DNA of 64,000 bases from Pictodentalium vernedei (GCA_031216915.1 CM062294.1:391893217-391957216); one strand, 5' to 3'. Counted from the stretch's first letter, positions 1-11,010 are shown. The notes: generated by a model not told the origin, from the sequence alone. A program made the numbers and translations.

Positions 1-870
1 GTGGATGTCATTTCTCCCCTGCTGATCTCTCACCATACCAAAAGACTCAAAATTGGACAACTGATACATGAATTATAATGCAAAACGTTTGTATGGAAAG
101 TTTTGTAAGTGTAACAAGGGCTATAACTCTTGAGAAATATGCGTTGACGAAACATGCCACAGACAATATCCTTTCTCCAATGCTGGTCTCCCACCATACC
201 AAAGGACATCAAAATCTGACAATTTGTGAAGGAGTTGAGCCAAACGTTCATACGGACAGTTTAATAAGTTTGTATTAAGGCCATAACTCTGGGACATTTA
301 TTTATTTACTGTGGTTTAACTTTCGACGGCCAAGATCACCTTGTGTCAGATTGTAAGTGTAAAAAGTGTCATAAATCTGGTATGTATGCATGATATGACA
401 AAACATACAATGGTTGATATCCTTTCCCCACAGTGGTCTCTAAGCATATCCAAGGACAGTGAATTCTGCCTACCAATGATTCTGTTGTAATGTAAAACGT
501 TTCTATGGAAGCAAAACAAGGACCATAACTTTTGTATGTATACATCAAACCCACAATATATGGATATCCTTTCCCCCAGCTGGTCTCACTACATAAATTT
601 CTTTATTTATTGGCGGTTAAATCAACTTTCTACAGACATGGTCACCTTGTGTCAGAGAGTTTTACAGGTGGAGGAAGTCGGAGTACTTTCCCTATGCAGG
701 TAAAGTCAGCACTGGTTGAAGACAAGAGCACTACACAAATGGGTATCAAAAACTGACAACCATTGCTTGAGTTATAATGCAACATGTTTGTATGGAAGTA
801 CAGAATTATGGATGGACAGCGACCTCAACTATATGCCCACAGAAACTTCCTACTGAGGTATAATAATAGT
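1..870. repeat. Degenerate tandem array, units about 150-160 bp
   Basis: Units recur near 2, 164, 416 and 559, each opening with a version of ATATCCTTTCYCC and followed by CCATACCAAAGGAC and a CCATAACTC-type phrase. A tail near 735 repeats the GTATGGAAG part. Two short T/A-rich inserts (about 296-345 and 590-725) break the array. The units are strongly diverged, so this is an old member of the tandem-repeat elements seen elsewhere in the window. I see no 3' hairpin end here. It lies in the coronin intron. Confidence 0.7.
590..725 (+). repeat. SINE-like short interspersed repeat, fragment
   Basis: TTTATTTATTGGYGKTTAA at the left, then a GGTCACcttgtgt phrase and GGTGGAGGAAGTCGGAGTA. The same order occurs in the fuller copy at 45072-45372. 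A shorter piece of the same kind lies at 296-345. I cannot name the family and see no tRNA-like promoter. Confidence 0.55.
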
Positions 871-1306
871 TCAGTTTTAACTTTTCATGTTCAGTTTTAT
901 TGACTTTTCATGGGTGACAATCAGAATAATTTGGCATGACATTCTGAAGTTAAATGCTGCACTGCTAAGAAACTGATTTTCTGTATCTCCCACTGTGGAG
1001 ATATTGAGTTCTACATCTTTAATATTTTCTCAAAGATTTAATGCTGAGTATATAAAAAAAAAAAAATATACACCCTAAAATAAAACCCAGATAACTATTA
1101 CTGTCAAAGCAAATAGCCCACACCACTCATTTTCGGAGGTCTAACAGTTGATTACTATTCTAGACACAAGGACTGGATAGTCTACAAGTTTACCCAAAGG
1201 CTGCCAAAAGGCTGCATGCAGGAGGACCTTTTCAAGGGGAGTAAATTTGATCTATAATATGGCACTTAAAAGTTAAATGTATCTGATAAAACAAATAACA
1301 ACATAC
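871..1306. other. Intron sequence without recognised features
   Basis: AT-rich, with a short A-run near 1055. The minus strand downstream of the coronin exon was read for the next expected coronin segment (acidic, following TVPRK), and nothing convincing was found. The next exon is probably to the left of the window. Confidence 0.5.
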
Positions 1307-1373
1307 CTTCCTAGGTACTGTAAATGGTAGAACTTCACACAAACCTTGATGACCAGTATGTAATTTATATATC
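1307..1373 (-). CDS. coro: Coronin, internal exon (C-terminal extension)
   Basis: This 67-bp exon lies between an acceptor reading TATTTTGCAG and a donor GTATGT on the minus strand. After one leading base it reads IYKLHTGHQG then LCEVLPFTVPRK, which matches the coronin stretch after the last propeller blade (family pattern ARFYKLH...VPRKS). The leading G completes an AGG arginine codon with the AG that ends the exon at 33035-33180, giving CEIAR-IYKLH as in the family. Coronins bind F-actin and tune Arp2/3 and cofilin at the cell cortex. This part packs against the propeller. The exon is too short to show as an open reading frame. It looks like a short (class I/II) coronin, not coronin-7, though the class is inferred from a small sample. 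Confidence 0.9.
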
Positions 1374-1750
1374 CTGCAAAATAAACAAAAATACTTTTTA
1401 TTATATGCTAGCCTGTGAATTATTGCAAAATTATCTAAACGATATTTCTCGATATGCATCGACTCAATGGATATCAAGAAATATTCATCAGTAGCTTCCT
1501 AAATGACATCACACTTCGGCACATGACTTCACTTTTAATGCCGCAATGAAGGATTGATCAGCTGATCTTTGTTACTGTCTTGAAACTGTTTGCAGTCGGA
1601 ATGGGCTGCATATTGTGCAGTAAAATGTCATATAGCACATAATAAAAAGAAAATCTATGCTATTTTAGTGAATATCTGGAATTATCTCAGGAGTGTGGAC
1701 CTGAAAGTTTTATTTTTCACAAGCGCTTGTGTGAGTGAAAAATGATAAAT
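1374..1750. other. Intron sequence with a small palindromic repeat
   Basis: Left end of the 31.7-kb coronin intron. Around 1664-1740 there is GTGAATATCTGG and, further on, a short palindrome around ACAAGCGCTTGT flanked by TTTTCAC/GTGAAAA. The GTGAATATCTGG motif recurs in the hairpin at 63178-63212. No coding signal seen. Confidence 0.5.
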
Positions 1751-2064
1751 TTTAAGTAATTTGTATATTTTTTATACTTACCAATGGCCCAGACTAGCTG
1801 GTGCAAACTCAATACTATCAATGGCCAAACACAAATTTTGAACCCCCTCAATCACCCAAATTTGCATACAAAACCTAAAATTAAAAGTCCTATCTGGCCC
1901 TCCATACTTTTACCCTCTGCGCATGTGCAGTGGTCAGGAAGAGACTGGAATTGGCGCGAACATCATTCTTTGTAGATGAGCCTACTAATAAGAACTCATC
2001 AGGGAGGTATGATTGCCCACTCAAGGGAGGGCCATCTCCGTCTGGGCCATTGGTAAGTATAAAA
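1751..2064 (-). mobile_element. DIRS copy 2 (older), left terminal repeat
   Basis: Begins TTTAAGTAATTTGTATATTT and runs through TACTTACCAATGGCCCAGACTAGCTGG to CCGTCTGGGCCATTGGTAAGTATAAAAA. It is a diverged version of the same segment in copies 1 and 3. The sequence resumes at about 6725 after the inserted copy 1. This is the oldest of the three DIRS copies and a broken fossil; other parts lie at 6725-7095, 8253-11010, 13240-16051 and 16680-16934. Confidence 0.8.
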
Positions 2065-2295
2065 AGTTAAAAAATTTATAGTAATTTATATATTTTTTAT
2101 ACTTACCAATGACCCAGACATAGCTGGTGCTAACTCTTAAAATTCTAGGGCCAAACACAAATTTTGCCCCCCAATCCCCAAAATTTGCATCTAAAACCAA
2201 AAGAAATCATGTCCTGAAGGTCCTCTATACTTTGCCCTCACTGCGCATGCGCAGTGTCAAGGACGTCCCGAAATTGGCGCCAATTATCATTCTTA
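2065..2295 (+). repeat. Left inverted terminal repeat of DIRS copy 1
   Basis: Reverse complement of 6520-6724. A 63-base comparison around GGCGCCAATT...GGACC shows two differences by eye. It carries a palindromic CTGCGCATGCGCAG. The element is preceded by GTT at its left edge, matching the trinucleotide in the internal complementary region. Confidence 0.88.
2241..2254. promoter_or_regulatory. NRF-1-like palindrome in DIRS terminal repeat
   Basis: CTGCGCATGCGCAG contains GCGCATGCGC, the consensus for the transcription factor NRF-1. It is present in the left repeats of copies 1 and 3 (near 52500). The right repeats carry a one-base variant (6559-6572, and near 59105-59120). A promoter role is inferred. 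Confidence 0.4.
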
Positions 2296-2365
2296 CAAGC
2301 AGTGCCTGGTCAGCGCTATGTACTCAGCGGGGAGGTATGAGTTCCCAACTTCTGGGAGGGCCATC

Positions 2366-2457
2366 CCCGTCTGGGTCACTGGTAAGTATAAAAAATATAT
2401 AAATTACTATAAATTTTTTAACATTTTTATACTGTACCAATGACCCAGACATAGCTG
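2366..2457. repeat. Internal complementary region of DIRS copy 1
   Basis: The left half is the reverse complement of the element's left end (GTCTGGGTCAyTGGTAAGTA and onward to AAATTTTTT). The right half is the reverse complement of the right end (ATTTTTATACTGTACCAATG...). They are joined by AAC. In the DIRS model this region guides circle formation. Copy 3 has the same structure at 52626-52716 joined by CAG. Confidence 0.88.
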
Positions 2458-3032
2458 AATAGTAAAAAGGCTGGAGGGCCTAGGACATAGAGGAAAATCC
2501 AATAAGCTCAACTATATAAACAGTCAACCCCTCAAGGAGAAAAGGAGTATTAGGCTTTACATGTATCTTTCTTATTTTATGATAAATTAGAAAGATACAA
2601 CACCCTCCATAACTGAGCATAATAACATTCATGTTCTCTATTAACATCCAGTATAACCCCTTATACTAATTATTTTTAAAGTAAGCCAATAAATAAAGTT
2701 AGTCCAGAGAATTGAGACTCTTTATATTCTTTTAAAAGTGTCCGAGGATTGTATATTAATGCCCGTTTGACACTTGACATATACAAATGCTTCACACCGA
2801 GCTACACTTTAAAAATATGACATGAATGACTTTAAAACCATCCCGGTAACGACTCAGAATTACTGACTCCAGAGGAGGAATCCCCTTGCTTTTCACTATA
2901 AAGCAGGTGACCTAAGGGAACACCCTCCCCCCCCCCTCCCCTTGCCCTGGGTCAAATAGGCCAGAGTGAAGAGGGCAGCAGGACGGAGTCACTGCCGGAA
3001 CAGAAAGCCTGCATAACTATAGTTGCAACTGT

Positions 3033-4130
3033 TTAGTGGACGACATTCTGAGCAACAGATAACGGACCTAAACAATGCAGGTCTCCAGAAATGGACTCAA
3101 TATTTCTGAGATAAAAATTTGTGAATGTGGATGGCTGAGACCAATAAGCAGCCTTCATTAAATCTGTAATAGCAACACTATTTGCGTAAGCCCAAGATGT
3201 AGAAAGAGGTCTTACTTCATGAGCCAAAATCTTAAGCACAGACTGCTGAGTAGAAGATAGATTATCATAAGTAGTACGGATAGTTAATTGAATCCATCTA
3301 GCAATAGAATGGACTGAAATGTCCTTTCTATTAGGCATCAGAGACAGAAAGAAGCGTTTTTGTCCCTTTCTGATAAACTGAGATCTTTGTTTATAAATAC
3401 GTAAAGCTCTAACAGGACAGAGTAAAGACCTACGCCCGTCTGAAGACGGAAGAGCCTTAATAACAATAGGTTCCGGGTATTTATTAGGAGCCTGATTCTT
3501 AGCTAAAAATCCAACATTAGTAGTAAAGGTAATAGTGTTCCCGACACTACGATAGTGAGAATCGTCCACCGATAGTGCATGAAGCTCACTGACTCTTCTA
3601 GCAGAAGAGAAAGCTAAGAGAAATGCTGTCTTTTAAGACAAGAATTTGAAATCTCCTGTCCCAAGAGGCTCAAATGGCTTTTCTTTCAGTTTAAGAAGAA
3701 CCCAAGCTAAATTCCACTTAGGAATTAATCTAAGAGTTCTGGGTCTATTTATCGAGAAGTTTCTAACTAATTTAGATAAAGAGACATTAGATCCAATTTG
3801 TAAACTATCATGGTGTGCATAGGTATCAGATAACATAGACCTATAACCTTTAATAGTAACAGGCTGCAGTTGATCTCGTCAAACAAGTATACTAGAAAGT
3901 TTGCAATGTCTGGTATGGAGGGATCAAAAATATCAACAGAATGATCCCTACACCAATGACGAAAGACCTTCCACTTAGCCGCATAGTTTAGCGAAGAGGA
4001 GGTCCTCCTACAGTTAGAAATCGCGTCCACTGCTCGTCCTGTAAAATGCTTGCCGTGCAAGAAGGACCGCACAACGGAAATACATGAAGGTTGAGACCTT
4101 GCGGGTTGTGATGAAGTTGAAGCGATTTCC
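3033..4130 (-). pseudogene. DIRS tyrosine recombinase, fossil
   Basis: The minus strand carries, in order, a core-binding-like N-terminal part (KWKVFRHWCRDHSVDIF, then DIANFLVYLFDE), a CPVRALRIY box, AHEVRPLSTSWAY with the H-x-x-R of tyrosine recombinases, and SQPSTFTNFYLRNIES with the expected tyrosine. This order and wording match DIRS recombinases, which insert the circular DNA intermediate. It is broken, with a few breaks. It lies directly after the gag-like frame and before the internal complementary region. Confidence 0.85.
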
Positions 4131-4248
4131 CCTGCGAAAGAAGATCCTCTCGTGGAGGAAGCTTCCGCGGTAGGTCCCACAGCAGACACCTGAGTAGATT
4201 TATCCACGGTCTCTGTGGAGACAGAGATGCTACCAACAGAATTTTGCA

Positions 4249-5682
4249 TTAAGATTGTTTTATCTTTAGCAATACTTGCTGAATTAACGGCGCTGGAGGA
4301 TACGCATATCCTATCATTCCGTCCCACGAGATCGACAGAGCGTCCACTGCATATGCTCGGGGATCCGGACATGTCGGAAACTCAGGGATGATGTCTCTGA
4401 ACCGCTCAAAGAATTCTGTGTCCAATGACGCTATCAGTCTCTTATCCGGCATCGCAGCAGTCTGGCCCGATGGAAGGCAATGCCTGATGAAATCTACGGC
4501 AGCTTTATGTTGTTCCGAAAGGGATAGCTCCAAATCCTCGGTATCCCTTTCGCCATCCTGTCGGACCTCATGATGTTCTCGGTCGTCCGCACCCGATGCT
4601 TCGGCGGAGCGTACCGACCCAGTGTCGTCGGATAATTCTTGATCCGATATAGATTCTGTCGTTTGCTGGGATGCTGCGATAATTTGTGCTATCTGGGCTA
4701 GCACGTCCGTCACCGAGGCCTGCGGAGTAGTGGTCTTACGCTGCTTAGCTGCTGGAAGCTCTGTGTAAACTGACTCCTGCATACTTCTCTTATGTGAACG
4801 TCCGGAGTCTACAGGCCTCTTGTCCCTGGCTACCGGATGGCGTGACCTAGTCGCCGTGGAATCCCTGATTGGCGAAGCTGGCTGGATATCCGCGGTCACG
4901 TAGCCAAGGTGCGGTCGTGTGCACTGCTGAGAGGATAAGGAAGCCTTTTGGACAGTCTCTCCGGACTGCCTATATAACGGAGCGTCCCGAGCAGCGGACG
5001 TATGCTCCGATTGCGACACATTTGTACCACAACATCTGGTCCCAGATGTTGTTGTACGAGAGAGGGGCCAGATGGACCTGGAGGAGCTAGGAACCGGACT
5101 ACTAGGCTTCCTCCGATCTCTCCTCTTATCCGCCGTCACTGGATGTGCACCTTGAATATTTATAGTGCTCGCATCACCCAAATCTCCTTCCTGGACCGCA
5201 ACGGACGAACCCGGCTGCCGAACCATTCGATGAATGAATGCTACACCGGGCGAGCTAGCGGGTGTCAACGCCGTCGATCCTACTAGGGACCTCTTAGGCA
5301 ATTGGCGTATCTCCATGAGCACTTTTGCCGCTAGCTCTTCATTTAATTGTGACGACAGAGGCGCACCTTTGGAAGATATCACGGAAACATCACCCTGTTC
5401 TTGTTCCTCTGAAATAGAGACTGATAAACTAGAGTGACCCTGCGGAGAAAGGACCGGCATAGCCCTTTCCCCGCTAACAACATACAGTGACACATGTTTC
5501 CAATGTTTGTCATCCCAAAATTCACATACTGAACAGGAGTTAGTGCGAGTACACTGACTACATTTAATACAATGATCATGAAAGTCAGGGGAAGATTTCC
5601 TCTCATTACAATTTGAACAATATCCTTTCATAGTGAAAAGAATACAATAAGTCCTAGTACTCGTACGAACCCCTGAAAGCAA
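4249..5682 (-). CDS. DIRS gag-like protein (477 codons, open)
   Basis: The N-terminal part is cysteine-rich: CSNCNERKSSPDFHDHCIKC followed by further C-x2-C pairs, zinc-binding in appearance. A long Ser/Thr/Arg-rich low-complexity middle follows, then TPQASVTDVLAQIAQIIAAS, a glutamate/serine-rich stretch, and a C-terminal segment with DALSISWDGMIGYAYPP, which resembles the end of the DIRS RNase H region. Homologous pieces occur in copy 2 (about 13690-15534) and copy 3 (about 55660-58200). An internal start near 5630 (MKGYCSNC) is as likely as the first ATG. Presumed capsid-like role is inferred from position. It is part of a fossil element. Confidence 0.65.
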   Translation of the reverse strand: MLSGVRTSTRTYCILFTMKGYCSNCNERKSSPDFHDHCIKCSQCTRTNSCSVCEFWDDKHWKHVSLYVVSGERAMPVLSPQGHSSLSVSISEEQEQGDVSVISSKGAPLSSQLNEELAAKVLMEIRQLPKRSLVGSTALTPASSPGVAFIHRMVRQPGSSVAVQEGDLGDASTINIQGAHPVTADKRRDRRKPSSPVPSSSRSIWPLSRTTTSGTRCCGTNVSQSEHTSAARDAPLYRQSGETVQKASLSSQQCTRPHLGYVTADIQPASPIRDSTATRSRHPVARDKRPVDSGRSHKRSMQESVYTELPAAKQRKTTTPQASVTDVLAQIAQIIAASQQTTESISDQELSDDTGSVRSAEASGADDREHHEVRQDGERDTEDLELSLSEQHKAAVDFIRHCLPSGQTAAMPDKRLIASLDTEFFERFRDIIPEFPTCPDPRAYAVDALSISWDGMIGYAYPPAPLIQQVLLKIKQS

Positions 5683-6519
5683 AGATACATAATAACATGA
5701 TCCATTAACACAGAAAAAATAATTAAAATCAAAAAGAAATTTTGAAAAAATATTTTTTCAGCAAAGCCCAAGTTTCTGAAAAGTACTGTTCAGCCCCAAT
5801 GGATCCCAAGCCTAAGTGTGGACAAAAATTTCAAAAATATTTAAAAAAATTAATGCAACACTTACGAATAATAATAATGTATCTTGTAATGAAATAAACT
5901 AGTACAAAGACAAAAAATCCCCCTCAACAGAGACTGTTGCCAATGTAAACAAGAAGTGTGTAAACACCAGAAACATGACTCCAGGCACTGATAATCCTGG
6001 CCCGAAATCAGTTACCAATAATACACTATCTGATGCAAAACAGAGACTCCCAGGGAAGAATCTGCAGAACATCAGATGGTAGATGCAGAACACTACACCT
6101 AAACACCCATGGGTGAGAACGTAAACATGGGGAAAAGAACAGAATTCATTCTGTTACCCAGCTAAATCTCCCAAGAAATTTTAGTAATAATATTACTCCA
6201 AAATATGCCAAAAGCATGGGAGAATAGCAAGGGGGGACTTAAAGGAAAAGGAGAGAGGAAACACTGAACAAGCAGTGAAACTAAATAGCAAGAATGACAA
6301 CAACAGGCCCATGCCTCGAAAATAGGCAACTTAACATAATTTCATTAAAAATTTTTAAGTTACAGCCCTGAATATTTTCGGTCACTCATTTTTCCTCTCC
6401 TCCTTCTATATCCACTTTAGATCCACCATTTCTCTAATATTTATGTGTCTGGCATCATTTACACTGAGATTTACAAGCACAAATATCAGTCAGATGTGAA
6501 CTGATGAAGGGCCAAACAA

Positions 6520-6724
6520 AGAATGATAATTGGCGCCAATTTCGGGACGTCCTTGACACTGCACATGCGCAGTGAGGGCAAAGTATGGAGGACCTTCAGG
6601 ACATGATTTCTTTTGGTTTTAGATGCAAATTTTGGGGATTGAGGGGCAGAATGTGTTTGGCCCTAGAATTTTAAGAGTTAGCACCAGCTATGTCTGGGTC
6701 ATTGGTACAGTATAAAAATATATG
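6520..6724 (-). repeat. Right inverted terminal repeat of DIRS copy 1
   Basis: Reverse complement of the left repeat, ending GGTACAGTATAAAAAT. It is followed at once by the continuation of copy 2 (ATATGCAAATTACTTAAAA). Confidence 0.86.
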
Positions 6725-7095
6725 CAAATTACTTAAAATTTAACATATTTTTATACGACAACCAATGGCCCAGACTAGCTGAATTGTAAAAAGGCAGAGG
6801 GGGTAGGACTTAAGAATTAGCAGACCAAAGAAAGCTCCTAAACCAGCCTGCATTCGAAGGTGAAAGGAAAATAAATTTAAAAGGAATTACATGTATGTCT
6901 CTCTATACAATAATGGAGAAGACATATTATAAATAAGGAGCCATATCGAAGTAATTCCATATTCTTAGCATGAATGACTATGCTAAATGGGTGTAATGAG
7001 GCCCCAAGTTTAAGGCTAGTCCTGACTAAGCCCCATAAATTAGGATGGCATATTTGAGAGTAAGAGACTAACCCCCTCAAACATACGCCATATAT
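6725..7095 (-). mobile_element. DIRS copy 2, remainder of its internal complementary region and flank
   Basis: Continues the sequence cut at 2064: ATGCAAATTACTTAAAATTT, then AAC, then ATTTTTATAC and CCAATGGCCCAGACTAGCTG, the same order as 2393-2457 of copy 1. The following sequence aligns loosely with 2457-2600. It is cut at about 7095 by a tandem-repeat element. Confidence 0.75.
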
Positions 7096-8252
7096 AAAGT
7101 AGAAAAATTGTGAACACTGCTCACTAAATGATACCACCCACTCCCACCAGGAAACATTTTACAACAGTAAAAGTGTGTTTAATGTAGAGAGCACAAACAC
7201 TGACACCAATGTTTGAAGGTTTCATTGAAATCCATTCACTAGTTTAAAAGAGGTCGTGGATAGCAAATGTCCCCCACCCCCCTCCCCCCATGCAAGGTTG
7301 AATTGACAAAGCCCATTTTTAAATATGGGAAACCCTACAAATGAAAATATCTGAAAAGGTGTACATGTTCAATATGTGTAAAAGAATGTCTGAAAGTTTC
7401 AATGAAATCTGTTCAATGGTTTAAGAGGAGTTGCAGATAGCAGATCTGTACAGAATGTCAATTCAATTTGACAAAGTTTATTTTTCAATATGAGAAACTG
7501 TAAAAAAGAAAATATCTGAAAACAAAATAGGAGGTGCACATCTTCAATGTATGTAAAAGAATGTCCGAGAGTTTCAATGAAATCCGTTCACTGGTTTAAG
7601 AGGAGTTGTGATAGCAGATATGTACCCCCCCTCCCTCCACCCCCCCCCCCCCCCCCAAAGCATAACACCCCTATAGCATAACGGATGGACGGACGTATGT
7701 CGGAATATGAAAATATCTGAAATAAAAATAGGAGGTGCACATCTTCAGTGTATGTAAAAGAATGTCTGAAAGTTCCAATAGAGTTTGTTCAATGAATTAA
7801 GAGGAGTAGCGGATAGCAGAGCTATACCCCTCCCTACTAAAACCTGAATTGACAAAGACCATTTTTGAATATGGGGAACTGTAAATATGAAAATATCTGA
7901 TAAGAAAATAGGAGGTGCACATCTGCAATGTATTTTTTAAAAGAATGTCTGAAAGTTTCAATGAAATCTGTTCAATGGTTTAAGAGTTGTGGATAGCAGA
8001 TTTGTACAGAATGTCAATTGAATTTGACAAAGCTCATTTTTCAAAATGGGAAACCGTAAAAAAGAAAATATCTGAAATGAAAATAAGAGGTACACATCGT
8101 CAATGTATGTAAAAGAATGTCTGAGAGTTTCAATGGAATCTGTTCACTGGTTTAAGAGGAGTTGCAAATAGCAGATGAGTACCCCCCTAAAGTGTAATGG
8201 ACGGACCAAGTGAAAACTATATACCTCCCACTTTTCAAGTGGGTGGTATAAT
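7096..8252 (+). mobile_element. Tandem-repeat element, family A, copy 1
   Basis: The 5' end carries a hairpin-like GTGAACACTGCTCAC then ATACCACCCACT. The body has units of about 170-180 bp containing AAAATATCTGAAA, GGAGGTGCACATC and TTTCAATGAAATC. The 3' end has a hairpin CCCACTTTTCAAGTGGG running into GTGGTATA, complementary to the 5' ATACCACCCACT. Inserted in DIRS copy 2. No protein. A second copy is at 39323-39922. Confidence 0.75.
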
Positions 8253-11010
8253 AATAAACAAGCTGTATCTAGGATCAGATATGATCTACAGACAAAAACA
8301 GCTTCACTCATAGTTACACACTTATCAAGCCGGAGGAGATTTCACAAGAAAAATCCCCCCTCCTATTTTTTGAAGGAATATTCTTCAAAACAAAGAAGGG
8401 AGAGCTCTGGAATCAGTGCAAAGCAATACTAAATAATCCAAATATATTCGCCCAATAAGCATCCTGTTATTAATTATTATTAATTACTGGTGCTTAATGC
8501 CACTTCAGAAGCTAAGGCTATTGTGGTGATTCCGGAAATTAACAGAGCATGTTTCTCAAGTATACCGGAGTCGGAATACGTAGATAGGATGAAAACCGGT
8601 AATATAAAGTGTACACTTGTCCAATTTAATACCAACTAAACAGTAGCTGAAGGATAACATGTTTCTAAGGCAACCTACAGGCGGCCCTGTTCATGTGAAG
8701 AATTGATTCCAATAATAACACTCCAATGAACTGTTTGAATATACAAGAATGTGTACTGTATCTTCATAGAAACCTGGATAAGAACGTGGAACGAGCTATG
8801 ATTAACAGACCCATCACGGACCGTCCATGAAATAATTCATAGTTTTCTAGGTCCGTAACAACCAATGAGTGTTTGGAGAATATATTACTCCGAATAATGA
8901 TCCAAAAAAATGAGAACATATACACAGAATGCCTAGTGGCAGTTCCATAACTGATCCAAATAGCCCAAAAATTCTCATGAGCTCTATAAGCAGAGCATGA
9001 ATTTATATAGTCTGTCAACAATGCATCTGCCTAATAATAGACATATTATGCATGCCAGCAATGAAATCCCGCATTTACTCATCTGAATACAGCTTGTAAC
9101 CAAGGTATGACCAAGTGATACAAGTGTAACCAGGAAACTGAATGAATAATACAACGTTAATATGCAGTTAACTGAGTAATAAACTCATACGTTGTAAGAA
9201 AGGCCAGAGCGTTCTGAGCGAGACTTTTCAGAGTGGACTAATTGCCACATTGGAGAATGTCGCCCAGATAAACGACATGTCAACCATACAGGTACACTAA
9301 GGCTAGCAATAAAGAATCATATGCTCGTATATCACTTATAAACGAACAACCACAGGAAACAAAACAACTAAAAAGTGGATGTGCCCATGGGGACGCCGTT
9401 AGAACACGACCCAGCCGCCAATCGAGAAGCCATGAAAGGCATGTATATACTAAATTCATACAAGGCTTACAGGAGGAAAACTATGTCCTGCCCTGTAATC
9501 GCCTCTTAACACATTGGCGGGAGGGCGTTCGATGAAAAATTCATATCAAACCCCACTCACCTGCATTACTTGAATCGCTCTTGTGTTAGTCATCAAATGG
9601 AATAGGAATCGCAGGGCTCCCTCATGTCTGACCGACTCCATAATGCCACTAAAGACGAAGAGGGACGTGATGAACAAATACACCGTATCGACATAATTAC
9701 ACTAGGTAAATATGGCGTCATTAATAGAGCTTATCGCCTCATATGACTAACACCAAACCATACCGGTAGGAAGAGAATAACCTCCTCTAACATGTGGTAT
9801 CATGCCCGATAGGACAACAAACTCAGCCTATACCTGAAGACAATAAAAGGCTGATAACTGCAGCCTTAGAAGCTCACCAAGGAGACTTACAACGCTACTC
9901 GTAGCTTACATGTCTTCATCTCCGTGAAGACAGATATATTGGTGTAAGTTGCGACCTTGAAGGCTCACTGAACAGAGACTTACAACTATCGTCACGCAAG
10001 GTAGGGAATGAAGACAGCAGTCCCAAGAGAAAATAAATTCAGTTATGTCACTGCATAATTTCTGAAACAATCTCACTTATGATTCTAGCCAGCTAGACTA
10101 CTATGGTGTAAACAATAAGACTCAAGTCTATGACACCTGTGGAAACAAACCAAAAAGCACTGTACCTGATCGGTTTTAATCCCAAAAGACAGCGGTCATA
10201 GCCTGGATAACATAGCTAGAAGTCTTCCTCTACATGAAGACAGATATCTCAGTGTAACTAGTGACTTGAAAGCTCACTAATTGGAGACTTACAACCATCG
10301 TTGCGCAAGATAGGGAATGACAAGCCACTATTCTAACAGCTGTAATTCACAAAGAGACTGTAATCTCAAGGTAGCTATGCAGTTATGTGTCTTCATCTAC
10401 CTGAAGACATAGCTGTGTCACTTGCAGCCTTGAAAGCTCACTAAATGGAGACTTACAACACTAGACACAAGAAAAAAATGCTGTATCAGTACATAAGGCG
10501 ACTATGACGTCCACAATGACATTAAATGTTTTGATGCCAAGAACACCGAGAGGAAAAAGACGTACTTATTCCCTCTAACGGCTGTATTCCAAACAAGACA
10601 GCTGTCTCAGCCTATTTATGCACTATTCGTCTGATTTCAGGATGAAAAACAGGTGATTTGAAATAACCTGGAGAATATTTTGACAACCTCTACTGCTTTT
10701 CTTCAATAGGAGAGCCTATACCTCCGCAAGGAGAGACTCTCTTGGAAGAATTTGCCAGAAGATTTTACCAACACGTACTTGTAGTAAGTACTATATTATC
10801 ATCCACTTTTTTGCGAGGTTGATAACCTTCCGCTAAGTGGAAAGCAACAGAAGTCTATTCTCGATGATCTCTATTGCTTCCTTCAATAAGAGAGCCTGTA
10901 CCTCCACTAAGAGCGACTCTCTTTTGAAAGGATCCGCCAAAAGAATTGTCCAGTGTGGACATCTTGTTAGTGGGGAATATGTTTGGAATCGTAGCCGTAG
11001 GCCTTCCGAG
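8253..11010 (-). mobile_element. DIRS copy 2, decayed pol region
   Basis: Heavily decayed. On the minus strand near 10830-11000 is ILLADPFKRESLLVEVQALL followed by LKEAIEII, the start of a DIRS reverse-transcriptase domain. A second, similar segment lies near 10660-10760. Traces near 8700-9020 may be the end of that domain. This is the only place in the window where I see reverse-transcriptase sequence of the family. Broken in many places. Confidence 0.6.
9836..10480. repeat. Four degenerate repeat units with a conserved hairpin
   Basis: Units share GGAGACTTACAAC and AAGCTCACT. Three contain a short hairpin (GTCTTCATCTCCGTGAAGAC near 9912, variants near 10221 and 10389) whose arms are kept while the loop changes. 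Inside DIRS copy 2. Function unknown. Confidence 0.6.

Larger units (their letters stand above)
2065..6724 (-). mobile_element. DIRS-type tyrosine-recombinase retroelement, copy 1 (youngest)
   Basis: About 4.66 kb with inverted terminal repeats (2065-2295 and 6520-6724) and an internal complementary region (2366-2457), the hallmark of DIRS elements, which integrate by tyrosine recombinase and leave no target duplication. Sense is the minus strand: a gag-like reading frame (5682-4249), then a tyrosine recombinase region (about 4130-3033). I recognise no reverse-transcriptase domain. The gag-like frame ends in a segment typical of the end of the DIRS RNase H region. The element is broken, with a handful of breaks, but is the best kept of the three; the two terminal repeats differ at only a few positions where compared. 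It is inserted in copy 2. Confidence 0.88.

Noticed and set aside
4388-5437. Several plus-strand frames across the gag-like region
   Set aside because: They are antisense to the minus-strand gag-like frame and have no family resemblance. The same shadows appear over copy 3.
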